Below, piece after piece: positions 13,596 to 21,108 of a DNA stretch of 21,108 bases. A program made the position numbers and the translations under genes. Position 1 is the stretch's first letter; each line of letters begins with the position of its first letter. The stretch is from contig CALFEY010000158.1 of assembly GCA_937958295.1 (NCBI GenBank), forward strand, positions 1 to 21,108. Reading direction: 5' to 3'. Source of the DNA: an uncultured Pseudomonadota bacterium. GTDB lineage: Bacteria > Pseudomonadota > Gammaproteobacteria > Burkholderiales > Casimicrobiaceae. The notes beneath the pieces were generated by a model. It saw nothing but the letters and a program-made list of their open reading frames with translations, ran no database searches and was not told the DNA's origin.

Positions 13596-14762
13596 CTACG
13601 GCGTGCCTGCCGGGATCCCAAGCGCCGCCTTGATCGTGCGCGCCGTGGCGAGCGCCTCGTCGAGCGTCGTGCCGAGGCAGGTGACGTGCCCCATCTTGCG
13701 TCCGCGCCGCGCCTCGGCCTTGCCGTACAGGTGCAGCTTGGCGGCGGGGTGGCGCAATACGGCGTCCCAATCGGGCTCACGGGGCGTGCTCGCATCGGCG
13801 TCCGCGAACCAGATGTCGCCCAGCAGGTTCACCATCACCGCGGGGGTGTGCTGCCGCGTGTCCCCGAAGGGCAGTCCCGCGAGCACCCGGGCCTGCTGCT
13901 CGAACTGCGAGGTGACGCACGCATCGATCGTGTAGTGGCCGCTGTTGTGCGGCCGGGGCGCAATCTCGTTCACGAGCAGCGCGCCGTCCTGCGCGATAAA
14001 CATCTCCACGCAGAGCACGCCATGGTAGTCGAGGGTGGCGGCCACGCGCATGGCGATTTCGCGGGCTGCGACGATCACGTCCGCCCCCACGCGCGCCGGC
14101 ACGATCGACACGTCGAGGATGCCGTCGCGATGACGGTTCTCGGCGGCCGGCCAGCTCACGACGTCGCCGTCTTCGTTGCGGGCCACGATCACGGAGATCT
14201 CGCAGGCGAGCGCGATGCGTCGTTCAAGCACGCAGGGCTGGCGCTGCATCGATTCCCAGGCCACGCGCGCGTCGTCGCGGCTCGCCACACTCGCCTGGCC
14301 TTTGCCGTCGTAGCCAAACCGCGCGCCTTTCACGATCCCTGGCAGGAGCTCGTCGGCGAGGCGGTCGATGTCCTCGGCGGCACGCAGGACGGCGAACGGC
14401 GCCACGGCGAAGCCGTGCCCATGGAGAAAGGTCTTCTCGCTGATGCGGTCCTGGGCGATGGCCACGCTCGCGGCCGCGGGCGTGACCCGCGCTGAGTGCG
14501 CGAGGAAATCCAGAGCCGCCGCGGGAACATTCTCGAACTCGGTGGTGGCGGCCAGCGCGGTCGCCGCGAGGTCGGCCAAGCCGCGGGCGTCGAGGTAGTC
14601 GGCCCGGATGTGCCGATCGGCCACGCTCGCCGCGGGGCCGTCCTTGCCGGGGTCGAGCACCACCACCTTGTAGCCCAGGCTCTGGGCCGCCATGCAGAAC
14701 ATGCGCCCGAGCTGCCCGCCACCGAGCAAGCCCAGCCACCCGCCGGGTGCGATTGCAGCCAT
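13596..14762 (-). CDS. purK: N5-carboxyaminoimidazole ribonucleotide synthase PurK
   Basis: An ATP-grasp enzyme that carboxylates aminoimidazole ribonucleotide to N5-CAIR with ATP and bicarbonate in de novo purine synthesis. The product is 388 residues, close to the usual length. It has the N-terminal glycine loop GLLGGGQLGRM (11-21), EFENVP (75-80), the ATP-binding KGARFGYDGKGQ (145-156), and the signature EIAPRPHNSGHYTID (266-280). It begins 11 bases after the purE stop, so purE and purK form an operon, and PurE takes the unstable N5-CAIR product. Its 3' end converges on the oxygenase gene. Confidence 0.97.
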   Translation of the reverse strand: MAAIAPGGWLGLLGGGQLGRMFCMAAQSLGYKVVVLDPGKDGPAASVADRHIRADYLDARGLADLAATALAATTEFENVPAAALDFLAHSARVTPAAASVAIAQDRISEKTFLHGHGFAVAPFAVLRAAEDIDRLADELLPGIVKGARFGYDGKGQASVASRDDARVAWESMQRQPCVLERRIALACEISVIVARNEDGDVVSWPAAENRHRDGILDVSIVPARVGADVIVAAREIAMRVAATLDYHGVLCVEMFIAQDGALLVNEIAPRPHNSGHYTIDACVTSQFEQQARVLAGLPFGDTRQHTPAVMVNLLGDIWFADADASTPREPDWDAVLRHPAAKLHLYGKAEARRGRKMGHVTCLGTTLDEALATARTIKAALGIPAGTP

Positions 14763-14773
14763 CGGCGGCGACC

Positions 14774-15280
14774 CTAGGCGGTCGGGGGAACGCGCATCGC
14801 CCGGGCGGTGGCGGTCTGCTTCTGGCGGAAGGCCGCGAGCTTGCGGGCGAGGGCGGGATCAGACGCGGCGAGCATTGCCGCCACGAACAGGGCCGCATTG
14901 GCCGCGCCGGCCTCGCCGATGGCGAACGTGGCGACCGGGATGCCCTTGGGCATCTGCACGATGGACAGCAGCGAATCCTCGCCCCGCAGGTATTTCGAGG
15001 GCACGGGGACACCGAGTACGGGTACGGTGGTCTTGGCGGCGAGCATGCCGGGCAGGTGAGCGGCGCCGCCAGCGCCAGCGATGATCGCGCGCAAGCCGCG
15101 CGGTCCGGCATCCTCGGCATATTCGAACATCTCGTCGGGCATCCGGTGCGCCGACAGAACGCGTGGCTCGTTGGCGATGCCGAAGGCGTCGAGCTGGGCC
15201 ACCGCGTGCTTCATGATCTCCCAGTCGCTATCGCTGCCCATCACCACCCCGGCCAGCGGTGCCGCCTTGCGCTGCGCCAT
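14774..15280 (-). CDS. purE: N5-carboxyaminoimidazole ribonucleotide mutase PurE
   Basis: This class I PurE converts N5-CAIR to CAIR in de novo purine synthesis. Of 168 residues, the substrate-binding signatures GSDSDW (15-20), SAHRMPDE (43-50, with catalytic His45) and AGAGGAAHLPGM (68-79) are all present. The start is set by GGAGG (complement of 15285-15289), four bases before the ATG. The same frame stays open far upstream but is antisense to the transglycosylase gene. A possible -10 box, TAAGAT, lies at the complement of 15318-15323, 38 bases upstream of the start, with no convincing -35 box. Confidence 0.97.
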   Translation of the reverse strand: MAQRKAAPLAGVVMGSDSDWEIMKHAVAQLDAFGIANEPRVLSAHRMPDEMFEYAEDAGPRGLRAIIAGAGGAAHLPGMLAAKTTVPVLGVPVPSKYLRGEDSLLSIVQMPKGIPVATFAIGEAGAANAALFVAAMLAASDPALARKLAAFRQKQTATARAMRVPPTA

Positions 15281-15359
15281 CGATCCTCCGCGTCCGTTGG
15301 TGCGCGATTGAGCGCGAATCTTAGCACTGGGTTGCGCGGTTTCCCCAGGGAACGATACG

Positions 15360-15390
15360 GTACGCGAGCTGACCAATGGTTGCCGCGTAC
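15360..15390. promoter_or_regulatory. Inverted repeat in the purE/slt divergent region
   Basis: GTACGCG (15360-15366) and CGCGTAC (15384-15390) are perfect 7-bp inverted arms separated by 17 bases. The spacer itself contains a small dyad, ACCAATGGT (15372-15380). The right arm overlaps the candidate -35 box of slt. This could be an operator for slt, purE or both. No regulator is recognised, and the arms are GC-rich enough to occur by chance. Confidence 0.3.
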
Positions 15391-15408
15391 GACCTTCGTC
15401 CTTGAAAT
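15380..15408 (+). promoter_or_regulatory. Candidate promoter of the slt gene
   Basis: TTGCCG (15380-15385) and TGAAAT (15403-15408) are 17 bases apart and each matches the sigma-70 consensus at 4/6 positions. Transcription would begin near 15415. This would rule out the in-frame ATG at 15407 and support the ATG at 15437 as the start. Prediction by eye only. Confidence 0.4.
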
Positions 15409-15436
15409 GCGCTGTCCCGTCGACCACAATCCAAGC

Positions 15437-17431
15437 ATGTCTCCCGTTGCCACGCGCGCGCGTCCCTGGACGCGAATCCTCCTTGCCCCGGTTTGCCGGC
15501 GGTGGGCCGTTGCGATTGCTGCGACGATGCTCGCGACCTCCGTGACGGCCCAATCCGATGCCGACTTCCTCGCGGCCCGCGCCGCGTTCGACAAGGGGGA
15601 CCGCGCCAAGCTCGCGAGCCTCGCGGGCAAGCTCAATGGCCACGTGCTCGCGCCCTATGTCGGCTACTGGCAGCTGAAGCTCGGCATGGACGATGCCTCG
15701 CCCGAGGCCATTCGCACGTATCTCGACCGCTATCCCAATACCCCGCTCGCCGATCGCCTGCGCGCCGACTGGTTGAAGTACCTCGGTCGCCGCGCGATCT
15801 GGCCGCGGTTTGCGGCAGACTACGCGCCGCCGGCCAACGCCGACGACGTCGATCTCGCCTGCGTCACCGTGCTCTTCAAGTGGCAACGCGATGGCGATGC
15901 CGCGTTGGCAGAGGCCGTGCCCCTGTGGTTCACCGGCAGCGCCACGCCCGATACTTGCGAGCCCGTTTTCGCGGCCCTGCTCGCGAAAGGCACGCTCACT
16001 GCGGCCGACCGCCGCGCGCGCCTGCGCCTGGCGAGCGAGGCCAACAACGTGCGCGTGGCCCAGTCGCTCGGCAACGACTTGCCCGGCAAGGACCGACTCA
16101 CCGACCGCGACTTCAGCGACGTCGCCCGCGATCCTGTCGCGGCGCTGGCCCGGGGCAACTTCGCGTGGAACACCGGCGGCGGACGCGAGCTCGCGCTGTA
16201 TGCCCTCGAGCGCGCGGCCCGCAACGACGCCGCCGCGGCCCGAGGGGCTTGGGTCAAGTGGCGCGACAAGCTGCCCGATGCCGATCTGCGCTATGGCAAC
16301 GCGCGGCTGGGCTTTCATGCCGCGCGCCAGCTCAATCCCGCGGCCAACGACTATTTCCGCGAAGCCGGTGACGTGCGGCTCACCGCCGAAGGTCAGGCCT
16401 GGCGCGTTCGCGCCGCGCTGCGCGCGCAATCTTGGGACGACGTGCTCGTTGCCGTGGACGGGATGTCCGATGCGCAGCGCCAGGAAGCGGCGTGGCGGTA
16501 CTGGCGCGGGCGCGCGCTCATGGCCACCGGCAAGGCGGAGGAGGGGCGACTCGCGCTCGCCTCGGTGGCCGTCGAGACCCATTTCTACGGCATGCTCGCC
16601 GCCGAGGCGCTCGGCCAGCGCTTCACCGTGCCTGCGAGCCTCCCGCTCGAGCCGGCCCCCGAGGCCCTCGCGTCATTCGGCGCGCGACCGGAGGTCAAGC
16701 GCGTGGTGAAGCTCGTCGAGCTCGACCTGCGCATGGATTCGCTGCGCGAGTGGAGCTACATCGTGCGCGGGCTGCCCGACGACGACCTGCTGCTGGCCGC
16801 CAACTACGCCCGGCGCGCCGGCCTGTACGACCGCGCGATCAACACCGCCGAACGAACCCAGACCCGCCACGACTTCGGCCTGCGCTACCTCGCGCCTTAT
16901 CGCACCGAATTCGACGCCGCGGCACGCGCGCACGACATCGACGTGGCGATCCTCTACGGCATCGCCCGCCAGGAGTCGCGCTTCAACCTCGACATCGTGT
17001 CCTCCGCCGGTGCCGTCGGGCTCATGCAGCTCATGCCCGGCACGGCCCGGTGGGTGGCCAAGCAGCTCAATCGTGCCGACTACCGTCCCGCCCAGATCAG
17101 CGCGGCCGAGCTCAACACCCATTTCGGCGCTTTCTACTTCAAGTATTGGCTCGATCGCCTCGATCGCATGCCGGCGCTGGCCGCCGCTGCCTATAATGCG
17201 GGACCGGGTCGTGCCCAGCAGTGGCGGCCCGCCACGCCCCTCGAGGGGGCGATCTGGGTCGAGACCATTCCCTTCAACGAAACGCGCGACTACGTGAAGA
17301 AGGTGCTTGCCAACGCCGTGATCTACGGCCAAGCGTTCAACACGAGCGCCAGGCCGCTGACCACGCAGCTCGGCATCATCGCGCCGCGCGGCGCGACGCT
17401 CGCTAGCACGTCCGCGCCCGCGGTTCAGTAG
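15437..17431 (+). CDS. slt: Soluble lytic murein transglycosylase (Slt70-like)
   Basis: A periplasmic enzyme that cleaves the glycan strands of peptidoglycan to give 1,6-anhydro-muropeptides. The 664-residue product begins with a likely signal peptide: arginines at about 7-22, then hydrophobic AVAIAATMLATSVTA (24-38), with cleavage near residue 38. The long alpha-superhelical U-shaped domain spans about 40-490. The C-terminal lysozyme-like domain has the catalytic Glu513 in ARQESRFN, then GAVGLMQLMPGTA (525-537) and AYNAGPGR (585-592). The ATG at 15437 is preferred over 15407 because it gives a compact signal peptide and lies after a candidate promoter. No good ribosome-binding site is visible at either. 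It is followed after 10 bases by the NDUFA9-like gene. Confidence 0.93.
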   Translation: MSPVATRARPWTRILLAPVCRRWAVAIAATMLATSVTAQSDADFLAARAAFDKGDRAKLASLAGKLNGHVLAPYVGYWQLKLGMDDASPEAIRTYLDRYPNTPLADRLRADWLKYLGRRAIWPRFAADYAPPANADDVDLACVTVLFKWQRDGDAALAEAVPLWFTGSATPDTCEPVFAALLAKGTLTAADRRARLRLASEANNVRVAQSLGNDLPGKDRLTDRDFSDVARDPVAALARGNFAWNTGGGRELALYALERAARNDAAAARGAWVKWRDKLPDADLRYGNARLGFHAARQLNPAANDYFREAGDVRLTAEGQAWRVRAALRAQSWDDVLVAVDGMSDAQRQEAAWRYWRGRALMATGKAEEGRLALASVAVETHFYGMLAAEALGQRFTVPASLPLEPAPEALASFGARPEVKRVVKLVELDLRMDSLREWSYIVRGLPDDDLLLAANYARRAGLYDRAINTAERTQTRHDFGLRYLAPYRTEFDAAARAHDIDVAILYGIARQESRFNLDIVSSAGAVGLMQLMPGTARWVAKQLNRADYRPAQISAAELNTHFGAFYFKYWLDRLDRMPALAAAAYNAGPGRAQQWRPATPLEGAIWVETIPFNETRDYVKKVLANAVIYGQAFNTSARPLTTQLGIIAPRGATLASTSAPAVQ

Positions 17432-17441
17432 GCGGAGCGGC

Positions 17442-18383
17442 GTGGCGCAGTCCACGATTGTCGTCCTGGGAGGCAGCGGCTTCGTGGGCCGCCACATCGT
17501 GGCTCGCCTGTCTGCCCTCGATCACCGGGTGGTGGTGCCTACCCGCCGCCGCGAGGCTGCCAAGCACCTCATCCTCCTGCCCACCGTCGAGGTCGTGGAA
17601 GCCGATGTCCAGGATCCGGCCGTGCTCGCGCGCCTTTTCGAGGGTGCTGCAGCGGTGGTCAATCTCGTGGGCATCCTGCACGCCGCGGGGGGGGCCACGT
17701 TCGACACCGCGCATGTCGAGCTGGCGCGCAAGGTCGTGCAGGCATGCGCGGCGGCGGGCGTGCCGCGGCTCTTGCACATGAGTGCGCTGGGGGCCGCGGA
17801 GGACGCGCCGTCGCAGTACCTGCGCAGCAAGGGCACCGCCGAGGCAGCGGTCAAAGCCTCGGCTGCGCAGTGGACGATCTTCCGTCCCTCGGTGGTCTTC
17901 GGTCCCGACGACCGCTTCCTCAACATGTTCGTGCGCCTGTCGCGGATGCTGCCGGTGATCGCGCTGGCCGCGCCCTCGGCCCGCTTCCAGCCGGTTTACG
18001 TCGGCGACGTCGCGCACTGCTTCGTGCATGCGCTGGACGACGATCTCACCCGTCTTGCGAGCTACGACCTGTGCGGGCCCAAGGTCTACACGCTGCGCGA
18101 GCTCGTGGCCTACGCCGGTGAAATCTCCGGCGCGGTCCGTCCGATCGTGCCTCTCGGTCCCTCGCTGTCGGCGCTGCAGGCCACGGTGCTCGAGCACCTT
18201 CCGGGCAAGCTCATGACGCGCGACAACCTGCGCTCGATGCAGGTGGACAACGTATGCGGCTGCCCCTTCGCGGCGGTGTTCGGGATCGCGCCCACGGCGC
18301 TGGAGGCCGTCGCCCCGCAGTACCTCGCCCCGGCGGCCCGGCGCAGCGCGTTCGACTCGTATCGCGCGCACGGCGGCCGCTAG
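17442..18383 (+). CDS. NDUFA9-like NAD(P)-binding protein (atypical SDR)
   Basis: A 313-residue extended/atypical short-chain dehydrogenase related to the NDUFA9 accessory subunit of mitochondrial complex I. The Rossmann nucleotide-binding loop is VLGGSGFVGRHIV (8-20). Ser114 and the Y126-x3-K130 pair (SQYLRSKG) match SDR catalytic positions, and FRPSVVFGPDDRFLNMF (147-163) is a family hallmark. Bacterial members are usually annotated as complex I NDUFA9 subunit family proteins, but most lie outside the nuo operon and their role is not established. The GTG at 17442 starts directly before the first strand of the Rossmann fold. It sits between slt and cca, an arrangement I recall from other betaproteobacteria. 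Confidence 0.88.
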   Translation: MAQSTIVVLGGSGFVGRHIVARLSALDHRVVVPTRRREAAKHLILLPTVEVVEADVQDPAVLARLFEGAAAVVNLVGILHAAGGATFDTAHVELARKVVQACAAAGVPRLLHMSALGAAEDAPSQYLRSKGTAEAAVKASAAQWTIFRPSVVFGPDDRFLNMFVRLSRMLPVIALAAPSARFQPVYVGDVAHCFVHALDDDLTRLASYDLCGPKVYTLRELVAYAGEISGAVRPIVPLGPSLSALQATVLEHLPGKLMTRDNLRSMQVDNVCGCPFAAVFGIAPTALEAVAPQYLAPAARRSAFDSYRAHGGR

Positions 18384-18396
18384 CGCGCGAGGCACC

Positions 18397-19689
18397 ATGG
18401 CGCGAGGGCTGCCGCAGCCCGTCCGGGTGTATCGGGTGGGAGGCTCCGTCCGCGACGAGCTCCTCGGTCGTCCCGTGGCCGACCACGACTACGTGGTGGT
18501 GGGCGCCACGCCCGAGACGATGCTCGCCTCGGGGTTTCGCCCGGTGGGCCGCGACTTCCCGGTCTTCCTTCATCCGCAGACGCAGGAGGAATACGCCCTG
18601 GCGCGCACGGAGCGCAAGCACGGGCAGGGGTACCGGGGCTTCGAGTTCTTCGCCTCGCCCGACGTGACCCTCGAGCAGGACCTCGAGCGGCGCGACCTCA
18701 CCATCAATGCGATGGCACGCGGCGATGCCGGCGTGCTCGTCGATCCGTACGGCGGCCAGGCTGACCTGGCCGCCGGCGTGCTGCGGCACGTCTCGCCTGC
18801 CTTCGCCGAGGACCCGTTGCGGGTGCTGCGCGTGGCGCGCTTTGCGGCGCGGTTCGGTTTCGCGGTCGCCCCCGCCACCGAGGCGCTCATGCGCCGCCTC
18901 GTGGATTCGGGCGAGCTTGCCACCCTTGCCGCGGAGCGCGTGTGGCAGGAGATTGCGCGGGGGCTCATGGAGGCGCAGCCCTCTCGCCTGCTCGCGGTGC
19001 TGCGCGACTGCGGTGCGCTCGCGGCCGTGCTCCCCGAAGTCGAGGCCCTTTTTGGCGTGCCGCAACCCCCGGGCCATCACCCGGAGGTCGATACCGGGGT
19101 GCACGTGCTGCAAGCCCTCGACTGGGCCGCGGCGCGCGGGGCGAGTTTGCCGGCCCGCTATGCGGTGCTCACCCACGACCTCGGCAAGGCGGATTCCGAC
19201 CCGAAAGCCCTGCCGCGACACATCGCGCACGAGCCGCGTAGCGCGCGCCTGTCACTTGCGCTGTCCGAGCGGCTGCGCGTTCCCCAGGACTGCCGCGACG
19301 CCGCAGTGCTGGTGGCGCGCTTCCACGGCACGGTCCATCGTGCCGGCGAGCTGCGCCCGGCCACGCTGCTCGATTTGCTCGGGGCCGCCGATGCGCTGCG
19401 TCGCCCGGAACGCCTCGACATCTTGCTCGAGGCATGCGCCGCGGATGCGTGCTCGCGGCCGGGCGCGTCCCAAACGTACCTCCCGGCGACGGTCCTGCGG
19501 GATGCGCTGGCCGTGGTCCGCGCAGTCGACGCAGGCGCCATCGCGCGCGCGACCGTGGCAAGGGCGTCGAGCAAGCCGACCGGCGGCGCCGATGCCGTCG
19601 CGCGGGCGGTGCGGTCGGCCCGGCTACTGGCGTTGCGGCAGTGGACCGCGGCGCGCCGTGCGGCGCAGGGCGCCGCCGCGATAGGCTAG
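18397..19689 (+). CDS. cca: CCA-adding tRNA nucleotidyltransferase with HD domain
   Basis: Class II enzyme that builds or repairs the 3' CCA end of tRNAs without a template. The 430 residues start with the nucleotidyltransferase signature GGSVRD (15-20) and metal-binding Asp29/Asp31 in ADHDYVVVG. RRDLTINAMA (98-107) and EDPLRVLRVARFAARF (138-153) are further family motifs. An HD domain follows, with His236 in TGVHVLQ and His260-Asp261 in LTHDLGK, typical of the bifunctional or multifunctional Cca of beta- and gammaproteobacteria, whose HD domain has phosphohydrolase activity. The C-terminus (about 390-430) is Ala/Arg-rich. The ATG is 13 bases after the preceding gene. The TAG stop overlaps the convergent coq7 stop. 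Confidence 0.95.
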   Translation: MARGLPQPVRVYRVGGSVRDELLGRPVADHDYVVVGATPETMLASGFRPVGRDFPVFLHPQTQEEYALARTERKHGQGYRGFEFFASPDVTLEQDLERRDLTINAMARGDAGVLVDPYGGQADLAAGVLRHVSPAFAEDPLRVLRVARFAARFGFAVAPATEALMRRLVDSGELATLAAERVWQEIARGLMEAQPSRLLAVLRDCGALAAVLPEVEALFGVPQPPGHHPEVDTGVHVLQALDWAAARGASLPARYAVLTHDLGKADSDPKALPRHIAHEPRSARLSLALSERLRVPQDCRDAAVLVARFHGTVHRAGELRPATLLDLLGAADALRRPERLDILLEACAADACSRPGASQTYLPATVLRDALAVVRAVDAGAIARATVARASSKPTGGADAVARAVRSARLLALRQWTAARRAAQGAAAIG

Positions 19690-20306
19690 ATCCGGAAGGC
19701 GACGGCCCGCATCACGTCCGCGGCCCGGCGCATCATGAAGGGCACCGGCGGGGGCAGCGGCAGCGCGCCGGCCTCCTGCGCCATTGCGCCGTGTCGAGCT
19801 TCGTCGGCGCGCATGGTGTCGACGATGGCGCGGCTCTTGTGATCCCGGTCGGGCAAGCGATCAAGATGGGTGGTGAGATGCTCCTCGACCTGTCGCTCCG
19901 TCTCTACGACGAAACCGAGGTTGACGCGATCGCCGGCGACGCCGGCGGCCGCGCCGAGGGCGAAGGCGCCGGCATACCAGAGGGGATTGAACAGCGAAGG
20001 GCGGGCATCGAGCTCGGCGAGCCGCTGCTGCGTCCACGCGAGATGGTCCTCTTCCTCGCGCGCGGCAGCTGCAAAGCGTGCGGCCACCGCGGGGTCGCGT
20101 GACACCAGCGCCTGCGCGGCGTAGAGCGCCTGCGCACAAACCTCGCCGGTGTGATTGACGCGCATGAGCCCGCCCGCCAGTCGGCGCTCCTCTTCGGCGA
20201 GATCGGCCTCCGGCACTCCGGCAGCAGGGGTGGGACGGCCCGGCTGGGCGATCCCGGAAAGGGTGCGCAGGGCGCGGTCGAAGCTCACGATCAAGGCGGC
20301 GATCAT
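19686..20306 (-). CDS. coq7: Demethoxyubiquinone hydroxylase Coq7
   Basis: A di-iron monooxygenase that hydroxylates demethoxyubiquinone in ubiquinone synthesis at the inner membrane. The 206 residues carry the ferritin-like ligands: Glu55 in VNHTGEV, E85-x2-H88 in EEEDHLAW, Glu around 137-142 in ETERQVEEH, and E169-x2-H172 in DEARH. The hydrophobic stretch WYAGAFALGAAAGVAG (110-125) is the likely membrane contact. Coq7 is used by many beta- and gammaproteobacteria where others use UbiF. It is convergent with cca. A -10-like TAGAAT ends seven bases before the ATG, and no Shine-Dalgarno sequence is visible (see findings). Confidence 0.95.
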   Translation of the reverse strand: MIAALIVSFDRALRTLSGIAQPGRPTPAAGVPEADLAEEERRLAGGLMRVNHTGEVCAQALYAAQALVSRDPAVAARFAAAAREEEDHLAWTQQRLAELDARPSLFNPLWYAGAFALGAAAGVAGDRVNLGFVVETERQVEEHLTTHLDRLPDRDHKSRAIVDTMRADEARHGAMAQEAGALPLPPPVPFMMRRAADVMRAVAFRI

Positions 20307-20312
20307 GACTTC

Positions 20313-20318
20313 ATTCTA
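20313..20318 (-). promoter_or_regulatory. Candidate -10 box of coq7
   Basis: On the minus strand TAGAAT matches the sigma-70 -10 consensus at 5/6 positions. Six bases separate it from the coq7 ATG, so transcription would begin at or next to the start codon. No good -35 box is visible 16-19 bases upstream. The box lies downstream of the porin terminator, where coq7 needs its own promoter. Confidence 0.4.
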
Positions 20319-20373
20319 GCGTGAAGGGCGGATGCGCACGGCTGCCTGGCGACGCGCGCGCCGAAGCAAGGGC

Positions 20374-20400
20374 AAAAAAAACGGGCGCCGAAGCGCCCGT
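20374..20400 (-). terminator. Intrinsic terminator of the porin gene
   Basis: On the minus strand a perfect 8-bp stem, ACGGGCGC / GCGCCCGT, closes a TTCG tetraloop and is followed directly by a run of T (eight T including the last stem base; 20374-20381 on the plus strand is all A). This is a textbook Rho-independent terminator with an extra-stable loop. It lies 41 bases after the porin stop codon at 20442 and before coq7 on the same strand, so it should separate the two transcripts. Confidence 0.93.
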
Positions 20401-20441
20401 CGAGTACCGTTTCCGGAGAGACCCGGATGTCGCCTCTTCGC

Positions 20442-21108
20442 TTAGAAGAAGTGGACGAGGCCAACGACAAAGCCGCTGGCGTTGGCGTCCTTGACGACCG
20501 CGTACGGGTTGATGTTGAAGTTGTACGCAGCGTTCGTGTCGTTCGCGGTTTGCACGAAGCCGGTGTAGGCCAGGGTACGCTTCGACAGCGCGTACGTGTA
20601 GCTGATTTCCCACTGCGTGGCACCCGTGCCGCCACCCTTGGTCAGCTGGCCGACCGTGGTGCCGTTGGCGGCGCCACCCTTGCCGTCGTCCGCCTGGCCC
20701 CAGAAGGCGTAGAGCTCGCCCGGGCCGATGGGAACCGTGCCGCTGATGCCGTAGAAGTTGCGCGTCAGGCTGCCGGTCGGGGTGTCGTAGTCGAGACGTT
20801 CGTACACGCCGCCGACCTTGACCACGCCGAAGTTCCAGTTGGCGGCCACGGACAGGGCGTTGTCGTCGAGACCTTGGCCACGGACCTTCTGGTTGGTTTC
20901 ATACGCGACACCGGCCTGGAACGGGCCGTTCGTGTAGTAGCCGCCCATCGACATGACGTAGGCGTGACGCTTTTCCGTCGCCTGGTCGCCGTAGACGACG
21001 CCACCTTGGCCCGTCGAGCCGTCCAGGGTCGAGATCTGCAAGGACCCGAGGAAGCCGGCGATGCGCGGCGAGTCGTAGCGGATCGAGTTGCCGAGGCGGG
21101 CGTCGAAG
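20442..21108 (-). CDS. Gram-negative porin, C-terminal part (5' end outside window)
   Basis: The last 221 codons of an outer-membrane trimeric porin of the betaproteobacterial type; the frame stays open to the window edge. Visible family segments include RLGNSIRYDSPRIAGF near the edge, alternating beta-strand patterns such as NALSVAANWNFGVVKVGGVY and QWEISYTYALSKRTLAYTGF, and the C-terminal ASGFVVGLVHFF. The terminal phenylalanine is the signal recognised by the BAM assembly machinery. The codons contain fewer C/G third positions with strong bias than chance and a strong terminator follows, consistent with a highly expressed gene. Pore selectivity cannot be judged. Confidence 0.93.
   Translation of the reverse strand, partial: FDARLGNSIRYDSPRIAGFLGSLQISTLDGSTGQGGVVYGDQATEKRHAYVMSMGGYYTNGPFQAGVAYETNQKVRGQGLDDNALSVAANWNFGVVKVGGVYERLDYDTPTGSLTRNFYGISGTVPIGPGELYAFWGQADDGKGGAANGTTVGQLTKGGGTGATQWEISYTYALSKRTLAYTGFVQTANDTNAAYNFNINPYAVVKDANASGFVVGLVHFF

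Noticed and set aside
14747..15436. Upstream extension of slt across the purE gene
   Set aside because: It is antisense to purE. The signal peptide begins only at 15437, after a candidate promoter.
14774..16582. Apparent long fusion of purE with an N-terminal extension
   Set aside because: The extension is antisense to slt and lacks any domain. A good ribosome-binding site marks the purE ATG at 15280, giving the normal length.
17442..18383. Genuine respiratory complex I subunit
   Set aside because: The family name comes from the mitochondrial NDUFA9. No nuo genes are nearby and the protein is an atypical SDR.
20374..20400. Attachment site or small RNA at the A-tract
   Set aside because: The perfect stem with TTCG loop and T-run just after the porin stop is fully explained as an intrinsic terminator.
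1..21108. Mobile element, prophage, defence system or CRISPR array
   Set aside because: No transposase, integrase, terminal repeats, phage proteins, nucleases or spaced direct repeats were seen. All genes fit a stable core or catabolic chromosome region.

Overview
The window is about 21.1 kb of GC-rich, tightly packed bacterial chromosome. The gene content fits a betaproteobacterium: a class I PHA synthase, a LiuR/GnyR-type MerR regulator beside acyl-CoA genes, a DUF4126 protein, the order lytic transglycosylase / NDUFA9-like protein / cca, Coq7, and a Burkholderiales-style porin. This taxonomic call is inferred from gene families; no rRNA gene is present. I see no mobile element, CRISPR array, tRNA or rRNA. 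No gene-free stretch exceeds 300 bases. The largest gaps are 15281-15436 (divergent purE/slt promoters) and 20307-20441 (porin terminator and coq7 promoter).

Left part (1-3131): the last 102 bases of an unidentified plus-strand gene converge on a minus-strand pair, a metallo-beta-lactamase-fold hydrolase followed by phaC. No phaA, phaB or phasin gene adjoins phaC.

Middle (3210-13571): a MerR regulator is followed by an unbroken run of 13 plus-strand genes with gaps of at most 64 bases and several stop/start overlaps. The order is PaaI-like thioesterase, isovaleryl-CoA dehydrogenase (liuA), acetyl-CoA acetyltransferase, LysE-type exporter, EamA exporter, second acyl-CoA dehydrogenase, HCCA-isomerase-like DsbA-fold protein, glutathione S-transferase, methylglutaconyl-CoA hydratase (liuC), DUF4126 membrane protein, DUF1289 protein, second HCCA-isomerase-like protein, and a 2OG-Fe(II) oxygenase. 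Between merR and the thioesterase, a near-perfect 20-bp palindrome lies over a candidate promoter, a typical MerR-family arrangement. The enzymes suggest catabolism of leucine/isovalerate and other short acyl-CoAs. The methylcrotonyl-CoA carboxylase and HMG-CoA lyase steps are missing here and must be elsewhere if the pathway is complete. The thiolase could close the pathway by splitting acetoacetyl-CoA, or supply acetoacetyl-CoA for PHA.

Right part (13596-21108): minus-strand purEK is divergent from a plus-strand run of soluble lytic transglycosylase, NDUFA9-like NAD(P)-binding protein and cca. cca converges on coq7, and the two stop codons share one CTAG. Upstream of coq7 lies the 3' part of a porin gene that runs off the window, with a strong intrinsic terminator.

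I found no clearly new system such as a defence island or novel RNA. The best leads are the predicted MerR operator and the long acyl-CoA directon that carries poorly characterised proteins (DUF4126, DUF1289, two DsbA-fold isomerase homologues, and an oxygenase with an apparent HxE iron site).
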